Part shown: positions 1 through 8,410 of the stretch, one piece after another | Layout: every line of letters begins with the position of its first letter | How positions within the stretch are numbered: the stretch's first letter is position 1 | NCBI GenBank assembly: GCA_944390915.1 | Contig: CALXRS010000016.1 | Coordinates: forward strand, 1 to 37,550 | DNA length: 37,550 nt | Direction: 5' to 3' | Origin: an uncultured Alphaproteobacteria bacterium | GTDB taxonomy: Bacteria; Pseudomonadota; Alphaproteobacteria; RF32; CAG-239 | Made by a program: the position numbers and the translations under genes | Notes under the pieces: model-generated | Told to the model about the DNA's origin: nothing | The model's database searches: none | The model's input: only the letters and a program-made list of their open reading frames with translations

Positions 1-487
1 GGGAGAGGAGAAAGAACCGCCCGCCACACCCCACTCACAACGAAAGCTCCCACAATTTTCACCCTGCTTGCGCGTCCCCCCTCTCCCCTCAAGGGAGAGG
101 AGAAAAAAGGATGGCGCGCGCAGGGGAAGGGAGAGGAGAAAAAAGGCGGCGCGCGGGAAAAGGGAGAGAGAAAAAAGGCGGTGTGCGGGGAAAGGGAGAG
201 GGAAAAAAAGGAGGGCGGCAGGTGCGGGAAGGGAGGGGGTAGAAGGGAAGGGGAAAAGAGCAACATGCAGGGAAGGAGAAAAAATGGGGCTGCGGAAGGT
301 ATGGGCAAAAGAAAGAGAAAAAAAGGTATGGCGGATTGCCGATAGGTAAGGAAAATGGAAAAAAGGGATGGCGGACAATCGGCAGGGAGGGAAGAAAAAT
401 GGGGCGGCGCGCAGGGGAAAAGGAGAGGGAAAAAAAGGAGGGCGGCAGGCGCGGACATTTAAGGAGGAGGAGAAAAAAAGCTGCCGC
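1..487. repeat. Purine-rich degenerate tandem repeat block (left copy)
   Basis: The plus strand is almost all purine between about 89 and 480. It is built from roughly 30-40 nt units of the type GGGAGAGGAGAAAAAAGG followed by a GC-rich GGCGCGC-like segment. A palindromic arm (78-100) and a conserved 'caccctgcttgcgcg' segment (61-75) precede the tract, and 'ccccactcacaacgaaagc' lies at 31-49. The whole block is the inverted counterpart of 36748-37085. Its inner edge (about 450-485, 'catttaaggaggaggag') matches the inverse of 36781-36797. Open frames here encode Lys/Arg/Glu-rich or Phe/Pro/Ser-rich low-complexity peptides and are not credible genes. Confidence 0.85.
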
Positions 488-510
488 AAAATCCTGATTC
501 AATATTCAAT

Positions 511-1113
511 TCAGCTGATGATAAGCGAAAAGCCGTTTAAGACGTTGATTGTCAGCTTCCGTCCTTCGTCGGCAAGAATTTTTGCCAGATAGAAAAGAGG
601 GGCGTATTGAGAAATATTTTCCGGTGTTTCACCGTCGAGAACCGCCTGCATGGCGGCAATTTTGCTTTCTGCCAGCGGAGCATCGCTGAGCGCGGACACG
701 ATAACCGCTTGCCGGGTGCTGCTCACCTTGACCGTGCCGCCGCGGACAATCGTCTCCGCCGCGCACATGCAAGCCAGCATAACCGCGCGGTTAAAGGGGC
801 TGCTGATAACGTTGATATCTGCTTTTATCGGATGGCCGAGGTTTAGGCTTTGCAGATAGTCGGCCGTTGTTTTTTTGACAATATCCATATTTTCGAGATT
901 GGCGTTTTGCAGCCCGAAAGCCATGCGGAAAAATTTGAGCCTCGCGTTTAATACCGCCGAACTTATCTTCAGCGTGTTTTTTATGTCTTCCAAAAATTCG
1001 CCGTCGTCGTCTTCCATCAGTTCGACGGCGTTGGCAAAAGCGCCGATGTTGCCGATAAGATCGTGGCTGATGCGTGTGCAAACCAGTTCGGAAATGTTGA
1101 TTTTGTCGCTCAT
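511..1113 (-). CDS. chpT: ChpT-like histidine phosphotransferase
   Basis: In Caulobacter and relatives ChpT passes phosphate from the hybrid kinase CckA to CtrA and CpdR, so it sits at the centre of cell-cycle control. The 200-residue length fits the family. The N-terminal helix carries the phospho-acceptor signature CTRISHDLIGNIG with the candidate His at residue 17, followed by an acidic stretch (ELMEDDDGEF), as in ChpT helix 1. The rest fits the degenerate, ATPase-like C-terminal domain, which lacks clear ATP-binding G boxes. The gene starts 7 nt downstream of the end of the exported-protein gene on the same strand, so the two probably form an operon. The symbol is inferred from the signature and overall shape. 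A different HPt protein is possible but less likely. Confidence 0.75.
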   Translation of the reverse strand: MSDKINISELVCTRISHDLIGNIGAFANAVELMEDDDGEFLEDIKNTLKISSAVLNARLKFFRMAFGLQNANLENMDIVKKTTADYLQSLNLGHPIKADINVISSPFNRAVMLACMCAAETIVRGGTVKVSSTRQAVIVSALSDAPLAESKIAAMQAVLDGETPENISQYAPLFYLAKILADEGRKLTINVLNGFSLIIS

Positions 1114-1120
1114 ATCATTC

Positions 1121-2260
1121 TTAGAAATTATAAAGATTGGTGTTCATATATTTCTGGTCTTCGCGCGACATGCGGGTATAGTCCAATTCCTTGAGCATGG
1201 GGTCTTCCAAAAGCAGAAAACCGGTTGCGGCTTTCATATAAGGTTTGGTGCCACCCATGCCCCAGATGACGTCTTCGCGGTTGTCGGGCACGCCGTATTT
1301 TTGATTAACCACCCGCCAGAAGTCGTATACCTTGATGTCCCGCAGATATTGCGCTTTCATGCTGCTGCCCTGATTTTTGCGCATGGAGGTGCTGCGGTAG
1401 GTGATTTTGTATATTTTGTTGTTGGTAAAGTTGCTGGTCAGGTTAACGGTAATTTCTTCCTGCGTGTCGTATTTGACAAAAGTTTCGCTTTCCACATATT
1501 GATGGTTGTTGTCTTTGGCGGCTTTGACCACGCAGTTGGCCAGACGCTCGTAACCGACCACGCCGGTGTTGCGGCATTTTTCCTCATACCGCCATTTGAT
1601 GAAATTGGGAATTTCGAATTTTTGTGATGTTTTCTTGAAGCCTCGCCGGGTGAGAGCGGCCTCTGCCTGCGGCAGACTCATCCTCAGCATAACCCCCGAG
1701 ATATCGAAAACCGAAGCGTTTGAACGCCGGTTGCCGCTTTTGGAGCGCTTGACCATGCCTTCGAGACTGATACTGCCGGCCTCAAGTTCTTCTTCGTCTT
1801 CTTTGGCGGAAGAAAGCGCCTTTTCAGCCAGTTTTTCGACCCATGTGCCGGCAAGAGGAGAAGAGCTCTCTCCTTTCTCTTCGGCTTCTTTTGCCGCCGT
1901 TTCCTTAAAAGCATCGGTCAGCGATTTTTGAGAAGAGGGGCTTTTTTGGATGGCACCGTCGTCGGTTGCCGGCCGTTTTTTCGCCGGAGATGCGATTGCC
2001 GGCAGCGGAGCCTCTTCTTCCGGAAAAGCCGATTCAATATTTGCAAACTCCTCGTCGCTTACGGCTTCGGGCTTAACGATAATGCCGCCGGTTGCCGCCG
2101 GAGAGATGGAAACGGCCGCGGGAGAAGGCGTGTTGGCCTTGGGGGCGGCGGTTATTTTCGGGGCGGGTTCAAACAACATGGCATCCATTTCGTCGGCAGC
2201 CCCCGCCTTAACAGCCAGAGCAGACAGAAAAACAACAAGAGAAAATAAATTCTTTTTCAT
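1121..2260 (-). CDS. Exported protein of unknown function
   Basis: I do not recognise this family. The ATG at 2260 is taken as start; a GTG directly before it would add one residue. The first ~22 residues are a typical Sec signal peptide (Lys-Lys, hydrophobic core, Ala-X-Ala site). Residues ~30-180 are Ala/Pro/Glu/Ser-rich and probably disordered. From about residue 185 to the end there is a folded domain with two cysteines (in EEKCRNTG and RLANCVVKAA) that could form a disulphide in the periplasm, and a Tyr/Arg-rich C-terminus. The predicted location is periplasm or outer-membrane-associated. It lies immediately upstream of chpT with a 7-nt gap, an unexpected partner for a cytoplasmic phosphotransferase. 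No Shine-Dalgarno of good quality is visible. Confidence 0.7.
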   Translation of the reverse strand: MKKNLFSLVVFLSALAVKAGAADEMDAMLFEPAPKITAAPKANTPSPAAVSISPAATGGIIVKPEAVSDEEFANIESAFPEEEAPLPAIASPAKKRPATDDGAIQKSPSSQKSLTDAFKETAAKEAEEKGESSSPLAGTWVEKLAEKALSSAKEDEEELEAGSISLEGMVKRSKSGNRRSNASVFDISGVMLRMSLPQAEAALTRRGFKKTSQKFEIPNFIKWRYEEKCRNTGVVGYERLANCVVKAAKDNNHQYVESETFVKYDTQEEITVNLTSNFTNNKIYKITYRSTSMRKNQGSSMKAQYLRDIKVYDFWRVVNQKYGVPDNREDVIWGMGGTKPYMKAATGFLLLEDPMLKELDYTRMSREDQKYMNTNLYNF

Positions 2261-2368
2261 CACATCAACCGGGTTGTGTTTGCAAAATTTTTTTCAATTA
2301 TATTTATTTTCTGCAAAATAGCAAACGATAATTTTGATAAAAAACACACCCAACCCCAAAAAAGCCGC

Positions 2369-2396
2369 TTTACATTTTTGCTCTGCCGGGTATAGA
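2369..2396 (+). promoter_or_regulatory. Putative sigma70-type promoter of trmFO
   Basis: A -35-like TTTACA (2369-2374) and a -10-like TATAGA (2391-2396) are separated by 16 nt, about 40 nt upstream of the trmFO start. The placement in the divergent intergenic region fits. Similarity to consensus is moderate. Confidence 0.4.
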
Positions 2397-2434
2397 TAAG
2401 GCAGATAACGCCATCTTAAACAAAGAGAATAACC

Positions 2435-3826
2435 ATGGAACAAAAACCCGTCCATATCGTCGGCGCCGGTCTTGCCGGCAGCGAAGCCGCCTGGCAGCTC
2501 GTCTGCCGCGGGGTGCCGGTCGTTGTGCACGAAATGAAGCCCGGCCGCTTTTCGCCGGCGCACCGACTGCCCGGTTTTGCCGAGCTCGTGTGTTCAAATT
2601 CGCTGCGCTCGGACGACAGCGAATATAATGCCGTGGGACTTTTGCATCAGGAAATGCGGCTTGCCGGTTCGCTGGTGATGGCCGCGGCCGATGCCTGTCG
2701 GGTTCCCGCGGGCGGCGCTCTGGCCGTGGATCGCGAGGCGTTTTCCGCTTTTATAACCTCCCGTCTGCGCGGGCATCCGTTGGTGCAGACAACGGAAGAA
2801 GAAGTTTCCGTCCTGCCGCCGGCCGATGCGGGACAGGTCATTATTGCCACCGGCCCGCTGACCGCGGATGCCTTAGCGGAAGACATCCGCCGGCAGACGG
2901 GCGAAAAATCGCTTTCCTTTTACGACGCGATCGCGCCGGTGGTTTATACCGAAAGCATCAATATGGATGTAGCCTGGTTCCAGTCGCGCTACGACAAGGG
3001 CGGCAGCCGGGACTATATTAACTGTCCGCTCAACGAAGAACAGTACAACCGTTTTGTCGACGCTCTCCTTGCCGGCGAAAAGACCGAGTTTCGCGAGTTT
3101 GAAAAGGCGGCCTATTTTGACGGTTGCCTGCCGGCGGAAGTGATGGCCGAGCGGGGCAGGGACACGCTGTTGTTCGGGCCGATGAAACCGGTCGGCCTGA
3201 CCGATCCGAAAACCGGCCGCCGTCCCTATGCGGTCGTTCAGTTGCGGCAGGACAATTTTGCCGACAGCCTGCGCAACATCGTCGGTTTTCAGACAAAATT
3301 GAAATACGGCGCGCAAAAAGAGGTTTTTCGCCTGATTCCGGGGTTGGAAAACGCCGAGTTTGCCCGTTTCGGCGGCATTCATAAAAATACGTTTATCCGT
3401 TCGCCGCTGCTCCTGGACGGCGAATTGCGTCTGAAAACCATGCCGCACATACGTTTTGCCGGTCAGATAACCGGTTGCGAAGGTTATGTCGAAAGCGCCG
3501 CCGTCGGGCTGTTGGCGGGCTGTTTTGCCGCCGCCCGCGCGCTTGGGGAAGAACCGCTGCCGCCGCCGGCGGAAACGGCTTTCGGCGCCATGCTCGGGCA
3601 TATCACTTCCGCCGTCGATGCTGAAAATTTTCAGCCGATGAACATCAATTTCGGTTTGTTTCCGGAAATCCGCGGCGAACTGACGGCAAACGGAAAATTT
3701 CGCAAAATAAAGGGAACGGAGCGCAAAAACGCCTATTGCCGGCGCGCGCTGGCTGCCGCCGAAAAATGGGCAAAAGCGGTCGGCGGCAAAAAAAATGCTG
3801 TTGATTTTGAGACGCAAATATCTTAA
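2435..3826 (+). CDS. trmFO: Methylenetetrahydrofolate-tRNA (uracil-5-)-methyltransferase TrmFO
   Basis: TrmFO makes m5U54 in the T-loop of tRNAs, using 5,10-methylenetetrahydrofolate as carbon donor and FAD as reductant. The N-terminal FAD-binding Rossmann motif [10 protein letters not shown] is at residues 10-19, and the family signature [17 protein letters not shown] lies near residues 50-66. The C-terminal [20 protein letters not shown] is the second FAD-contact motif shared with GidA/MnmG. At 463 residues it is full length for TrmFO and shorter than MnmG (~620), which rules out MnmG. The start ATG follows an AAAGAGA Shine-Dalgarno-like stretch. The synthase-like gene follows after 22 nt and is probably co-transcribed. 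Confidence 0.95.
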   Translation: MEQKPVHIVGAGLAGSEAAWQLVCRGVPVVVHEMKPGRFSPAHRLPGFAELVCSNSLRSDDSEYNAVGLLHQEMRLAGSLVMAAADACRVPAGGALAVDREAFSAFITSRLRGHPLVQTTEEEVSVLPPADAGQVIIATGPLTADALAEDIRRQTGEKSLSFYDAIAPVVYTESINMDVAWFQSRYDKGGSRDYINCPLNEEQYNRFVDALLAGEKTEFREFEKAAYFDGCLPAEVMAERGRDTLLFGPMKPVGLTDPKTGRRPYAVVQLRQDNFADSLRNIVGFQTKLKYGAQKEVFRLIPGLENAEFARFGGIHKNTFIRSPLLLDGELRLKTMPHIRFAGQITGCEGYVESAAVGLLAGCFAAARALGEEPLPPPAETAFGAMLGHITSAVDAENFQPMNINFGLFPEIRGELTANGKFRKIKGTERKNAYCRRALAAAEKWAKAVGGKKNAVDFETQIS

Positions 3827-3848
3827 ATTGTGATAAAAACAGGAAAAT

Positions 3849-4715
3849 GTGAATAAGGCCGGAAAAATGAGAGATATCAGAAAAATCGTGCGCCGCAAAA
3901 TCAAAAACACCAGCGGACGAACCATCTTTTGGGGCATGCAGTTGCTGCCCAAGGCCAAAAGAGAAGCTCTTTATACCCTGCTGGCTTTTGTCCGCCATCT
4001 GGAAGACGTGGTCGAAAGCCCGATAAAACTGGCCGAAAAACAGGAAATCCTCGGCATGTGGCGCGAAGAACTGGACAATATTTTTGACCGCCGAGTGCCG
4101 GCAACGGATATCGGTCGCCGTATTTATAAAAACTGCATGCGTTTTAAGCTGCCGAAAGCCGAGTTTCTGAACCTTGTGGACAGCATCTCCGCCAACATCG
4201 ACAACCCGCTGCAGGCGCCGACCCTGCAACAGCTTTCCGGCTATTGCCGCGGCGTCGGCGGCATGACCGGCAGCCTGTCACTCAGGGTGTTCGGCTGCAC
4301 CGATGAAAATGTTATCAAGGAGCTTTCCACGGCTTTGGGGCTTTCTCTGCAGATAACGACCATTCTTATCAATGTAAAGGAAGACGCCCAAAACGACCGG
4401 CTCTATATTCCGCAGGAGCTGTTGCAAAAAGCCGGCATCAGCGCCACCGATCCCAAAAGCGTGGTGGTGGACAAGAATCTTGCCCGCGCCCGTCGCGAAC
4501 TGGCGGCCATTGCCGCAGAAAACTACCGCAAGGCCTATGCCATTCTGGACGGTCTCGACAAAAAGACGGCGCGCCCGCTGAAATTGATTGCCGATATCTA
4601 CAAGCGCTATTTTGATATTATGGAAAAACGCGGCTGGGAGATTATTTCTCCCAAACCGCGCGTCAGCAAATGGCGCAAGCTGGGCATTCTGCTCAAAAAC
4701 CTGCTTGCGGCCTGA
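3849..4715 (+). CDS. Squalene/phytoene synthase family protein with degenerate Asp-rich motifs
   Basis: Family members condense two prenyl diphosphates head to head (phytoene, squalene, or HpnD in hopanoid synthesis). The all-helical fold signature is present: LAFVRHLEDVV at residues 46-55, YCRGVGGMTGSLSLRVFG near 132-149, and INVKEDAQNDRLYIPQE at 174-190. The usual metal-binding motifs are altered. The first, normally DDxxD, reads E52-D-V-V-E56. The second, normally LRDVxED, reads I174-N-V-K-E-D179, so the Arg and first Asp are lost. At 288 residues the length is normal. GTG 3849 is the longest start; ATG 3867, preceded by AAGG, is an equally good choice. It may be a changed-activity enzyme, a non-catalytic paralogue, or an active HpnD variant. 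No partner hpnC or hpnE is visible nearby. Confidence 0.75.
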   Translation: MNKAGKMRDIRKIVRRKIKNTSGRTIFWGMQLLPKAKREALYTLLAFVRHLEDVVESPIKLAEKQEILGMWREELDNIFDRRVPATDIGRRIYKNCMRFKLPKAEFLNLVDSISANIDNPLQAPTLQQLSGYCRGVGGMTGSLSLRVFGCTDENVIKELSTALGLSLQITTILINVKEDAQNDRLYIPQELLQKAGISATDPKSVVVDKNLARARRELAAIAAENYRKAYAILDGLDKKTARPLKLIADIYKRYFDIMEKRGWEIISPKPRVSKWRKLGILLKNLLAA

Positions 4716-4733
4716 TTTTTTTTGCGAGCCGCT

Positions 4734-5402
4734 TCAGCACATCCGCAAAATTTCCTTAACCAGTCGGGCAATGCCCGCGTTGACCTCGGCAACGGAAGAG
4801 GCCAGCATATAGGCCGGCGTGGAAACGATTCTGTGCTGTTCGTCGACGCAGACGCCCTCCGTTTCGCAAACCTGATGGCGGGCGCCGGTTTTTTCGATTT
4901 CCGCGGCGGTGGCGGCGTCGTTGCCGATGGTTAAAGTTATGCCGTGATGTCCGAGCGCTAAAGCGACCAGCGCCGGCGCAATGCATATTGCGCCGATGGG
5001 CAGACCGGCACCATAGGCGTCGGTCAGGACTTTTTTCACATCCGGTCTTACTTCCGCCGCGGCGCCGCTGAGGGCAAAATTACAGAGGTTTTTGGCGGCT
5101 CCCTGTCCGCCCGGAAAAATGACGGCGTCAAAATCTTCGGGCTTAAATTCGTCCAGACTTTTAATGTTACCGCGGGCTATTCTGGCCGCCTCGGTCAGCA
5201 TGTTGCGGCTTTCGCCGACGGCGGGCGTTTTGCGGCGGTGATCAATAACCGTCGGCTGCGGCGCGTCGGGGGCAAAACATTGATAGGCTGCGCCGTTTGC
5301 GGCAAGATTGAGCAGGGTGCAGACGGCTTCGTGTATTTCGCTGCCGTCAAAAACGCCGCAGCCGGCAAGGACGACGGCGATTTTTTTGGGTGCAACAGAC
5401 AT
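4734..5402 (-). CDS. elbB: ElbB/ES1-family DJ-1/PfpI-like protein (glyoxalase-type)
   Basis: ElbB belongs to the DJ-1/PfpI class I glutamine-amidotransferase-like superfamily. The E. coli protein has weak glyoxalase activity and was historically linked to isoprenoid synthesis. Visible signatures are the N-terminal LAGCGVFDGSEIHEAV (residues 12-27), typical of the ElbB branch, FPGGQGAAKNL (96-106), and the nucleophile-elbow cysteine in IGAICIAPA (C140). The length of 222 matches the family (~217-220). It is encoded convergently with the synthase-like gene (18-nt gap) and divergently from pyrH. Its exact substrate cannot be told from sequence. Confidence 0.88.
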   Translation of the reverse strand: MSVAPKKIAVVLAGCGVFDGSEIHEAVCTLLNLAANGAAYQCFAPDAPQPTVIDHRRKTPAVGESRNMLTEAARIARGNIKSLDEFKPEDFDAVIFPGGQGAAKNLCNFALSGAAAEVRPDVKKVLTDAYGAGLPIGAICIAPALVALALGHHGITLTIGNDAATAAEIEKTGARHQVCETEGVCVDEQHRIVSTPAYMLASSVAEVNAGIARLVKEILRMC

Positions 5403-5536
5403 GATTGTTCTCCTCGGATATTAATGTTTTGTTTCCGTTATTTTATAGCCATGACGGCAAAAAAATCAAGCCCGCTTCCCGATATTTGCCGCCCGGGGAA
5501 AATATTGCCGGTTTTTGTGGGGTAAAAATGAAAATG

Positions 5537-5565
5537 TTGATGACAAACCGATTTAATTGTTTAAT
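5537..5565 (+). promoter_or_regulatory. Putative promoter of the pyrH-fabZ operon
   Basis: TTGATG (5537-5542) and TTTAAT (5560-5565) are spaced by 17 nt, 44 nt before the pyrH ATG. The surrounding sequence is AT-rich and offers alternative -10 boxes (TATAAA at 5565-5570). rpsB and tsf, which often precede pyrH, are not upstream here, so a local promoter is expected. Confidence 0.4.
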
Positions 5566-5608
5566 ATAAAGCAAAATCAGAGTGGCAACACAACATTTGG
5601 GGCAACAG

Positions 5609-6319
5609 ATGAAACCGCTGTATAAACGCATTTTGCTCAAGCTCTCCGGCGAAGGTCTGATGGGCAGCAAAAATTTCGGCATTGATAATAATGTGCTTTG
5701 CACCTTAGCGGAGCAGATAAAAGAAATCTGCGCCATGGGGACGGAAGTTTGCGTTGTTGTCGGCGGCGGCAATATCTTTCGCGGTGCAAGCGAGGCCGCC
5801 GCCGGCATGAACAGACCGGTGGCCGATCAGGTCGGGATGCTGGCAACGGTTATGAACGCGCTGTTTTTGCAAAACGCGTTGCAAACGGCGGGAGTGGAAG
5901 CGCGCGTGCTTTCCGGTCTGGCCGTGCCCGCCGTGTGCGAAACCTACAGTTACCGGCAGGCCGTGCGGCATCTGCAAAAAAAACGAGTGCTGATTTTTGC
6001 CGGCGGTACCGGCAACCCCTATTTTACAACCGATACGGGGGCTGCTCTCCGCGCGGCGGAAATGGAATGTGATGCCTTGCTCAAGGCTACGCAGGTGGAC
6101 GGCGTCTACAGCGCCGATCCGAAAAAAGATGCTTCGGCCGTCCGCTTTGAGGAAATAAGCTATGACGAGGTTATTGCCAAAGGTCTGAAAGTGATGGACA
6201 TCACCGCCGTGTCGCTGGCCAAAGACAGCCGTCTGCCGATTATTGTTTTTGCTTTGGCGGGCAAGGGGGCTCTGGCAGATGCCGTCGCCGGAAAAGGCAA
6301 ATTTACAATCATTAAATAA
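5609..6319 (+). CDS. pyrH: UMP kinase PyrH
   Basis: PyrH phosphorylates UMP to UDP with ATP; it is a hexameric amino-acid-kinase-fold enzyme unrelated to eukaryotic UMP kinases. The sequence shows YKRILLKLSGEGL at the N-terminus, the nucleotide-binding VVVGGGNIFRG, the loop AGGTGNPYFTTDTGAALRA, and the KATQVDGVYSADPKK segment. ATG 5609 is preferred over an in-frame GTG at 5582, because a GGGGC stretch precedes it at proper distance and homologues begin just before YKRI. This gives 236 residues, the normal length. frr follows after 18 nt. Confidence 0.96.
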   Translation: MKPLYKRILLKLSGEGLMGSKNFGIDNNVLCTLAEQIKEICAMGTEVCVVVGGGNIFRGASEAAAGMNRPVADQVGMLATVMNALFLQNALQTAGVEARVLSGLAVPAVCETYSYRQAVRHLQKKRVLIFAGGTGNPYFTTDTGAALRAAEMECDALLKATQVDGVYSADPKKDASAVRFEEISYDEVIAKGLKVMDITAVSLAKDSRLPIIVFALAGKGALADAVAGKGKFTIIK

Positions 6320-6337
6320 ATCACAAGAGGTCAAAAA

Positions 6338-6901
6338 ATGTCCGATTACAGTCAAATTAAAGAAAGTGCCAAAAACAGAATGGAAAAAACGCTGGAAACA
6401 CTGCGAACCGATTTCGGCGGTCTGCGCGCGGGACGGGCTCATGCCAGCCTGCTGGACGGCATTATGGTAGAAGCTTACGGTTCGCCGACGCCGATTGCGC
6501 AGGTCGGCACCATCAGCGTGCCCGATGCCCGTTGCTTGTCGGTCAGCGTATGGGATCGCAGCCTGGCCAAGGCTGTGGAAAAAGCGATTCTCGAGTCCGA
6601 TTTGGGCTTAAACCCCGCTTCCGACGGTCAGTTGATTCGCATTCCCATTCCGCCCCTGTCCGAAGAGCGCCGCAAAGAGCTGGTGAAAGTGGCCGGCAAA
6701 TATGCCGAACAGGGCAAAATAGCCGTGCGCAACATTCGCCGCGATGCTTTGGACGGTGTTAAGAAACTGAAAAAAGACAACGAAATTTCCGAAGACGAAG
6801 AAAAGCGCTACGGCGACGAAATCCAGAAACTGACGGACGATTATGTCAAAAAAATCGACGACGCGCTGGCGCAAAAAGAAAAAGACATCATGCAGGTATA
6901 G
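6338..6901 (+). CDS. frr: Ribosome recycling factor
   Basis: RRF works with EF-G to split post-termination ribosomes. The protein is 187 residues, close to the standard 185. Hallmarks are [20 protein letters not shown] near the N-terminus, the domain II segment [19 protein letters not shown], and the C-terminal helix [20 protein letters not shown]. An AAGAGGT Shine-Dalgarno precedes the ATG. The pyrH-frr-uppS order is the usual one. The reading frame is intact. Confidence 0.97.
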   Translation: MSDYSQIKESAKNRMEKTLETLRTDFGGLRAGRAHASLLDGIMVEAYGSPTPIAQVGTISVPDARCLSVSVWDRSLAKAVEKAILESDLGLNPASDGQLIRIPIPPLSEERRKELVKVAGKYAEQGKIAVRNIRRDALDGVKKLKKDNEISEDEEKRYGDEIQKLTDDYVKKIDDALAQKEKDIMQV

Positions 6902-6915
6902 GGCCGGAGCCGAAC

Positions 6916-7629
6916 GTGGATAGCGAACAGACAAACAAATTGCGGCATCTGGCCATTATCATGGACGGCAACCGCCGCTGGGCGCGCCGCCGCGGGCTGC
7001 CTGCCGTTGCCGGTCATCGGCAGGGTGCCAAAACGCTGGAACAGGTATGCCGCGACGCAAAAGATTTGGGCATCAGGTATCTGACGCTTTATGCCTTTTC
7101 CACCGAAAACTGGCAGCGCGATGCGGAAGAGGTGGCCGCCCTGATGGATATTTTGCGCGAATATCTGAAAAACGACTTGCAGGAAATTCAAAAAAACAAC
7201 GCGCGGATTGTCTTTATCGGCGAGCGCGGCATGCTGGACAAGGATATTGTCGAGAGCATGCGGCGGATAGAGGAAAAAACGGCCGCCAACGACGGGTTGA
7301 CGCTGTGTCTGGCCATCAGCTACGGCAGCCGGCAGGAAATATTAAATGCCGTGCGCAAAACGGCGGTACTGGTGCGTGCCGGTGACATCAGACCCGAAGA
7401 TATAGACGAACGCCTGTTTTCCGGTCTGCTTTATACGAAAGACATGCCCGATCCGGACCTTATCGTGCGCACGAGCGGCGAGCAGCGGCTGAGCAACTAT
7501 CTTTTGTGGCAGGCGGCTTATTCGGAACTTTATTTCAGCGATGCCCTGTGGCCCGATTTCAACCGGGCGGAGCTGGAAAAAATTGTTGCCAATTTTAATT
7601 TGCGGGAGAGAAGATATGGTAAAAGCTAA
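6916..7629 (+). CDS. uppS: Undecaprenyl diphosphate synthase (cis-prenyltransferase)
   Basis: UppS extends farnesyl diphosphate with eight isopentenyl units to make the C55 carrier for peptidoglycan and other envelope glycans. The start is GTG 6916, with GGAG 7 nt upstream; no better ATG is near. The active-site motif HLAIIMDGNRRWARRRG includes the catalytic Asp at residue 17. YAFSTENWQR and the C-terminal DLIVRTSGEQRLSNYLLWQ and YSELYF are the other conserved blocks. At 237 residues it is typical. The 3' end overlaps the cdsA start by 14 nt, which suggests translational coupling. Confidence 0.96.
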   Translation: MDSEQTNKLRHLAIIMDGNRRWARRRGLPAVAGHRQGAKTLEQVCRDAKDLGIRYLTLYAFSTENWQRDAEEVAALMDILREYLKNDLQEIQKNNARIVFIGERGMLDKDIVESMRRIEEKTAANDGLTLCLAISYGSRQEILNAVRKTAVLVRAGDIRPEDIDERLFSGLLYTKDMPDPDLIVRTSGEQRLSNYLLWQAAYSELYFSDALWPDFNRAELEKIVANFNLRERRYGKS

Positions 7630-8383
7630 ATCCAACATTCTGGTGCGGACGGCGGCGGCTTTGGTTATGGCGCCGCTGGTTATTGCCGTTTTGTATTTTG
7701 GCTATCCCTACGTGGTTTTGCTGCTGGCCGGCGTCGGCGCGCTGCTGGCGTGGGAATGGAGCAAAATGGCGGCGACCGAAAAGCCGGAAGTCTATGCGCT
7801 GGCCTACACGCTGTCAATGGCGGTGGCGGTCATGCTCAACTCGTGGCTGGGCATCGGTTTGGCGCTTATCGGCTGCACGCTTCTGGTGTGGTTTAAGGCC
7901 AAAGACGAGCCGCACCGTCTGTTGCTGGCGCTGGGGGTGCCCTACATTACCATCGGCATCGGTTCGCTGATGTGGATTTATTACATTACCGCTTTCCATA
8001 TTCTGTGCTTTGTGCTGGCCGTGTGGGCCACGGATATCGGCGGCTATGTCGTCGGCAAAAGCGTTAAAGGACCGAAACTGGCGCCCAAAATCAGCCCCAA
8101 CAAAACCTGGTCGGGTCTGTTCGGCGGTATGGCTCTGGCGGCGTTGTGCTGCTGGGGATATGTGTGGTTTTTCGGCATCAACGACTGGCGTCTGGCGGCG
8201 GCCGGTGCGGGTTTGGCCGTGTTGGAACAGATCGGCGACTTAATCGAGTCGGCCATTAAAAGACATCTCGGCATCAAGGATTCGAGCACGCTCATCCCCG
8301 GACACGGCGGCGTGTTTGACCGTATTGACGGGCTGATTTTTACGGCTCCTTTCGTGTTTTTGTTGTTGTCTTACTGGTTTTAG
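7616..8383 (+). CDS. cdsA: Phosphatidate cytidylyltransferase (CDP-diglyceride synthase)
   Basis: CdsA converts phosphatidic acid and CTP to CDP-diacylglycerol, the entry to all phospholipids. It is an inner-membrane protein with about eight predicted helices. The family signature is clear at the C-terminus: SAIKRHLGIKDSSTLIPGHG followed by GVFDRIDG. ATG 7616 is chosen because GGGAGAG lies 6-8 nt upstream inside uppS; a longer frame reaching to 7541 would overlap uppS by 89 nt and lacks such a site. The resulting protein is 255 residues. In many alphaproteobacteria dxr follows cdsA; here rseP follows after 27 nt. Confidence 0.95.
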   Translation: MVKAKSNILVRTAAALVMAPLVIAVLYFGYPYVVLLLAGVGALLAWEWSKMAATEKPEVYALAYTLSMAVAVMLNSWLGIGLALIGCTLLVWFKAKDEPHRLLLALGVPYITIGIGSLMWIYYITAFHILCFVLAVWATDIGGYVVGKSVKGPKLAPKISPNKTWSGLFGGMALAALCCWGYVWFFGINDWRLAAAGAGLAVLEQIGDLIESAIKRHLGIKDSSTLIPGHGGVFDRIDGLIFTAPFVFLLLSYWF

Positions 8384-8410
8384 CATTTGAGGTAAAAAGG
8401 CGTAACGGTT

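Noticed and set aside
68..592. Open frames of 74-137 codons on both strands in the purine tract
   Set aside because: They encode only Lys/Arg/Glu- or Phe/Pro/Ser-rich low-complexity peptides produced by the tandem repeat.
875..1627. 250-codon open frame on the plus strand
   Set aside because: Overlaps chpT and the exported-protein gene antisense and shows no family features.
3481..3560. Assignment of the 2435-3826 gene as mnmG/gidA
   Set aside because: Length (463) and the ELVCSNSLR signature fit TrmFO; MnmG is about 620 residues.
2873..3958. 361-codon open frame on the minus strand
   Set aside because: Antisense shadow of trmFO and the start of the synthase-like gene; GC-rich codon pattern opens the frame.
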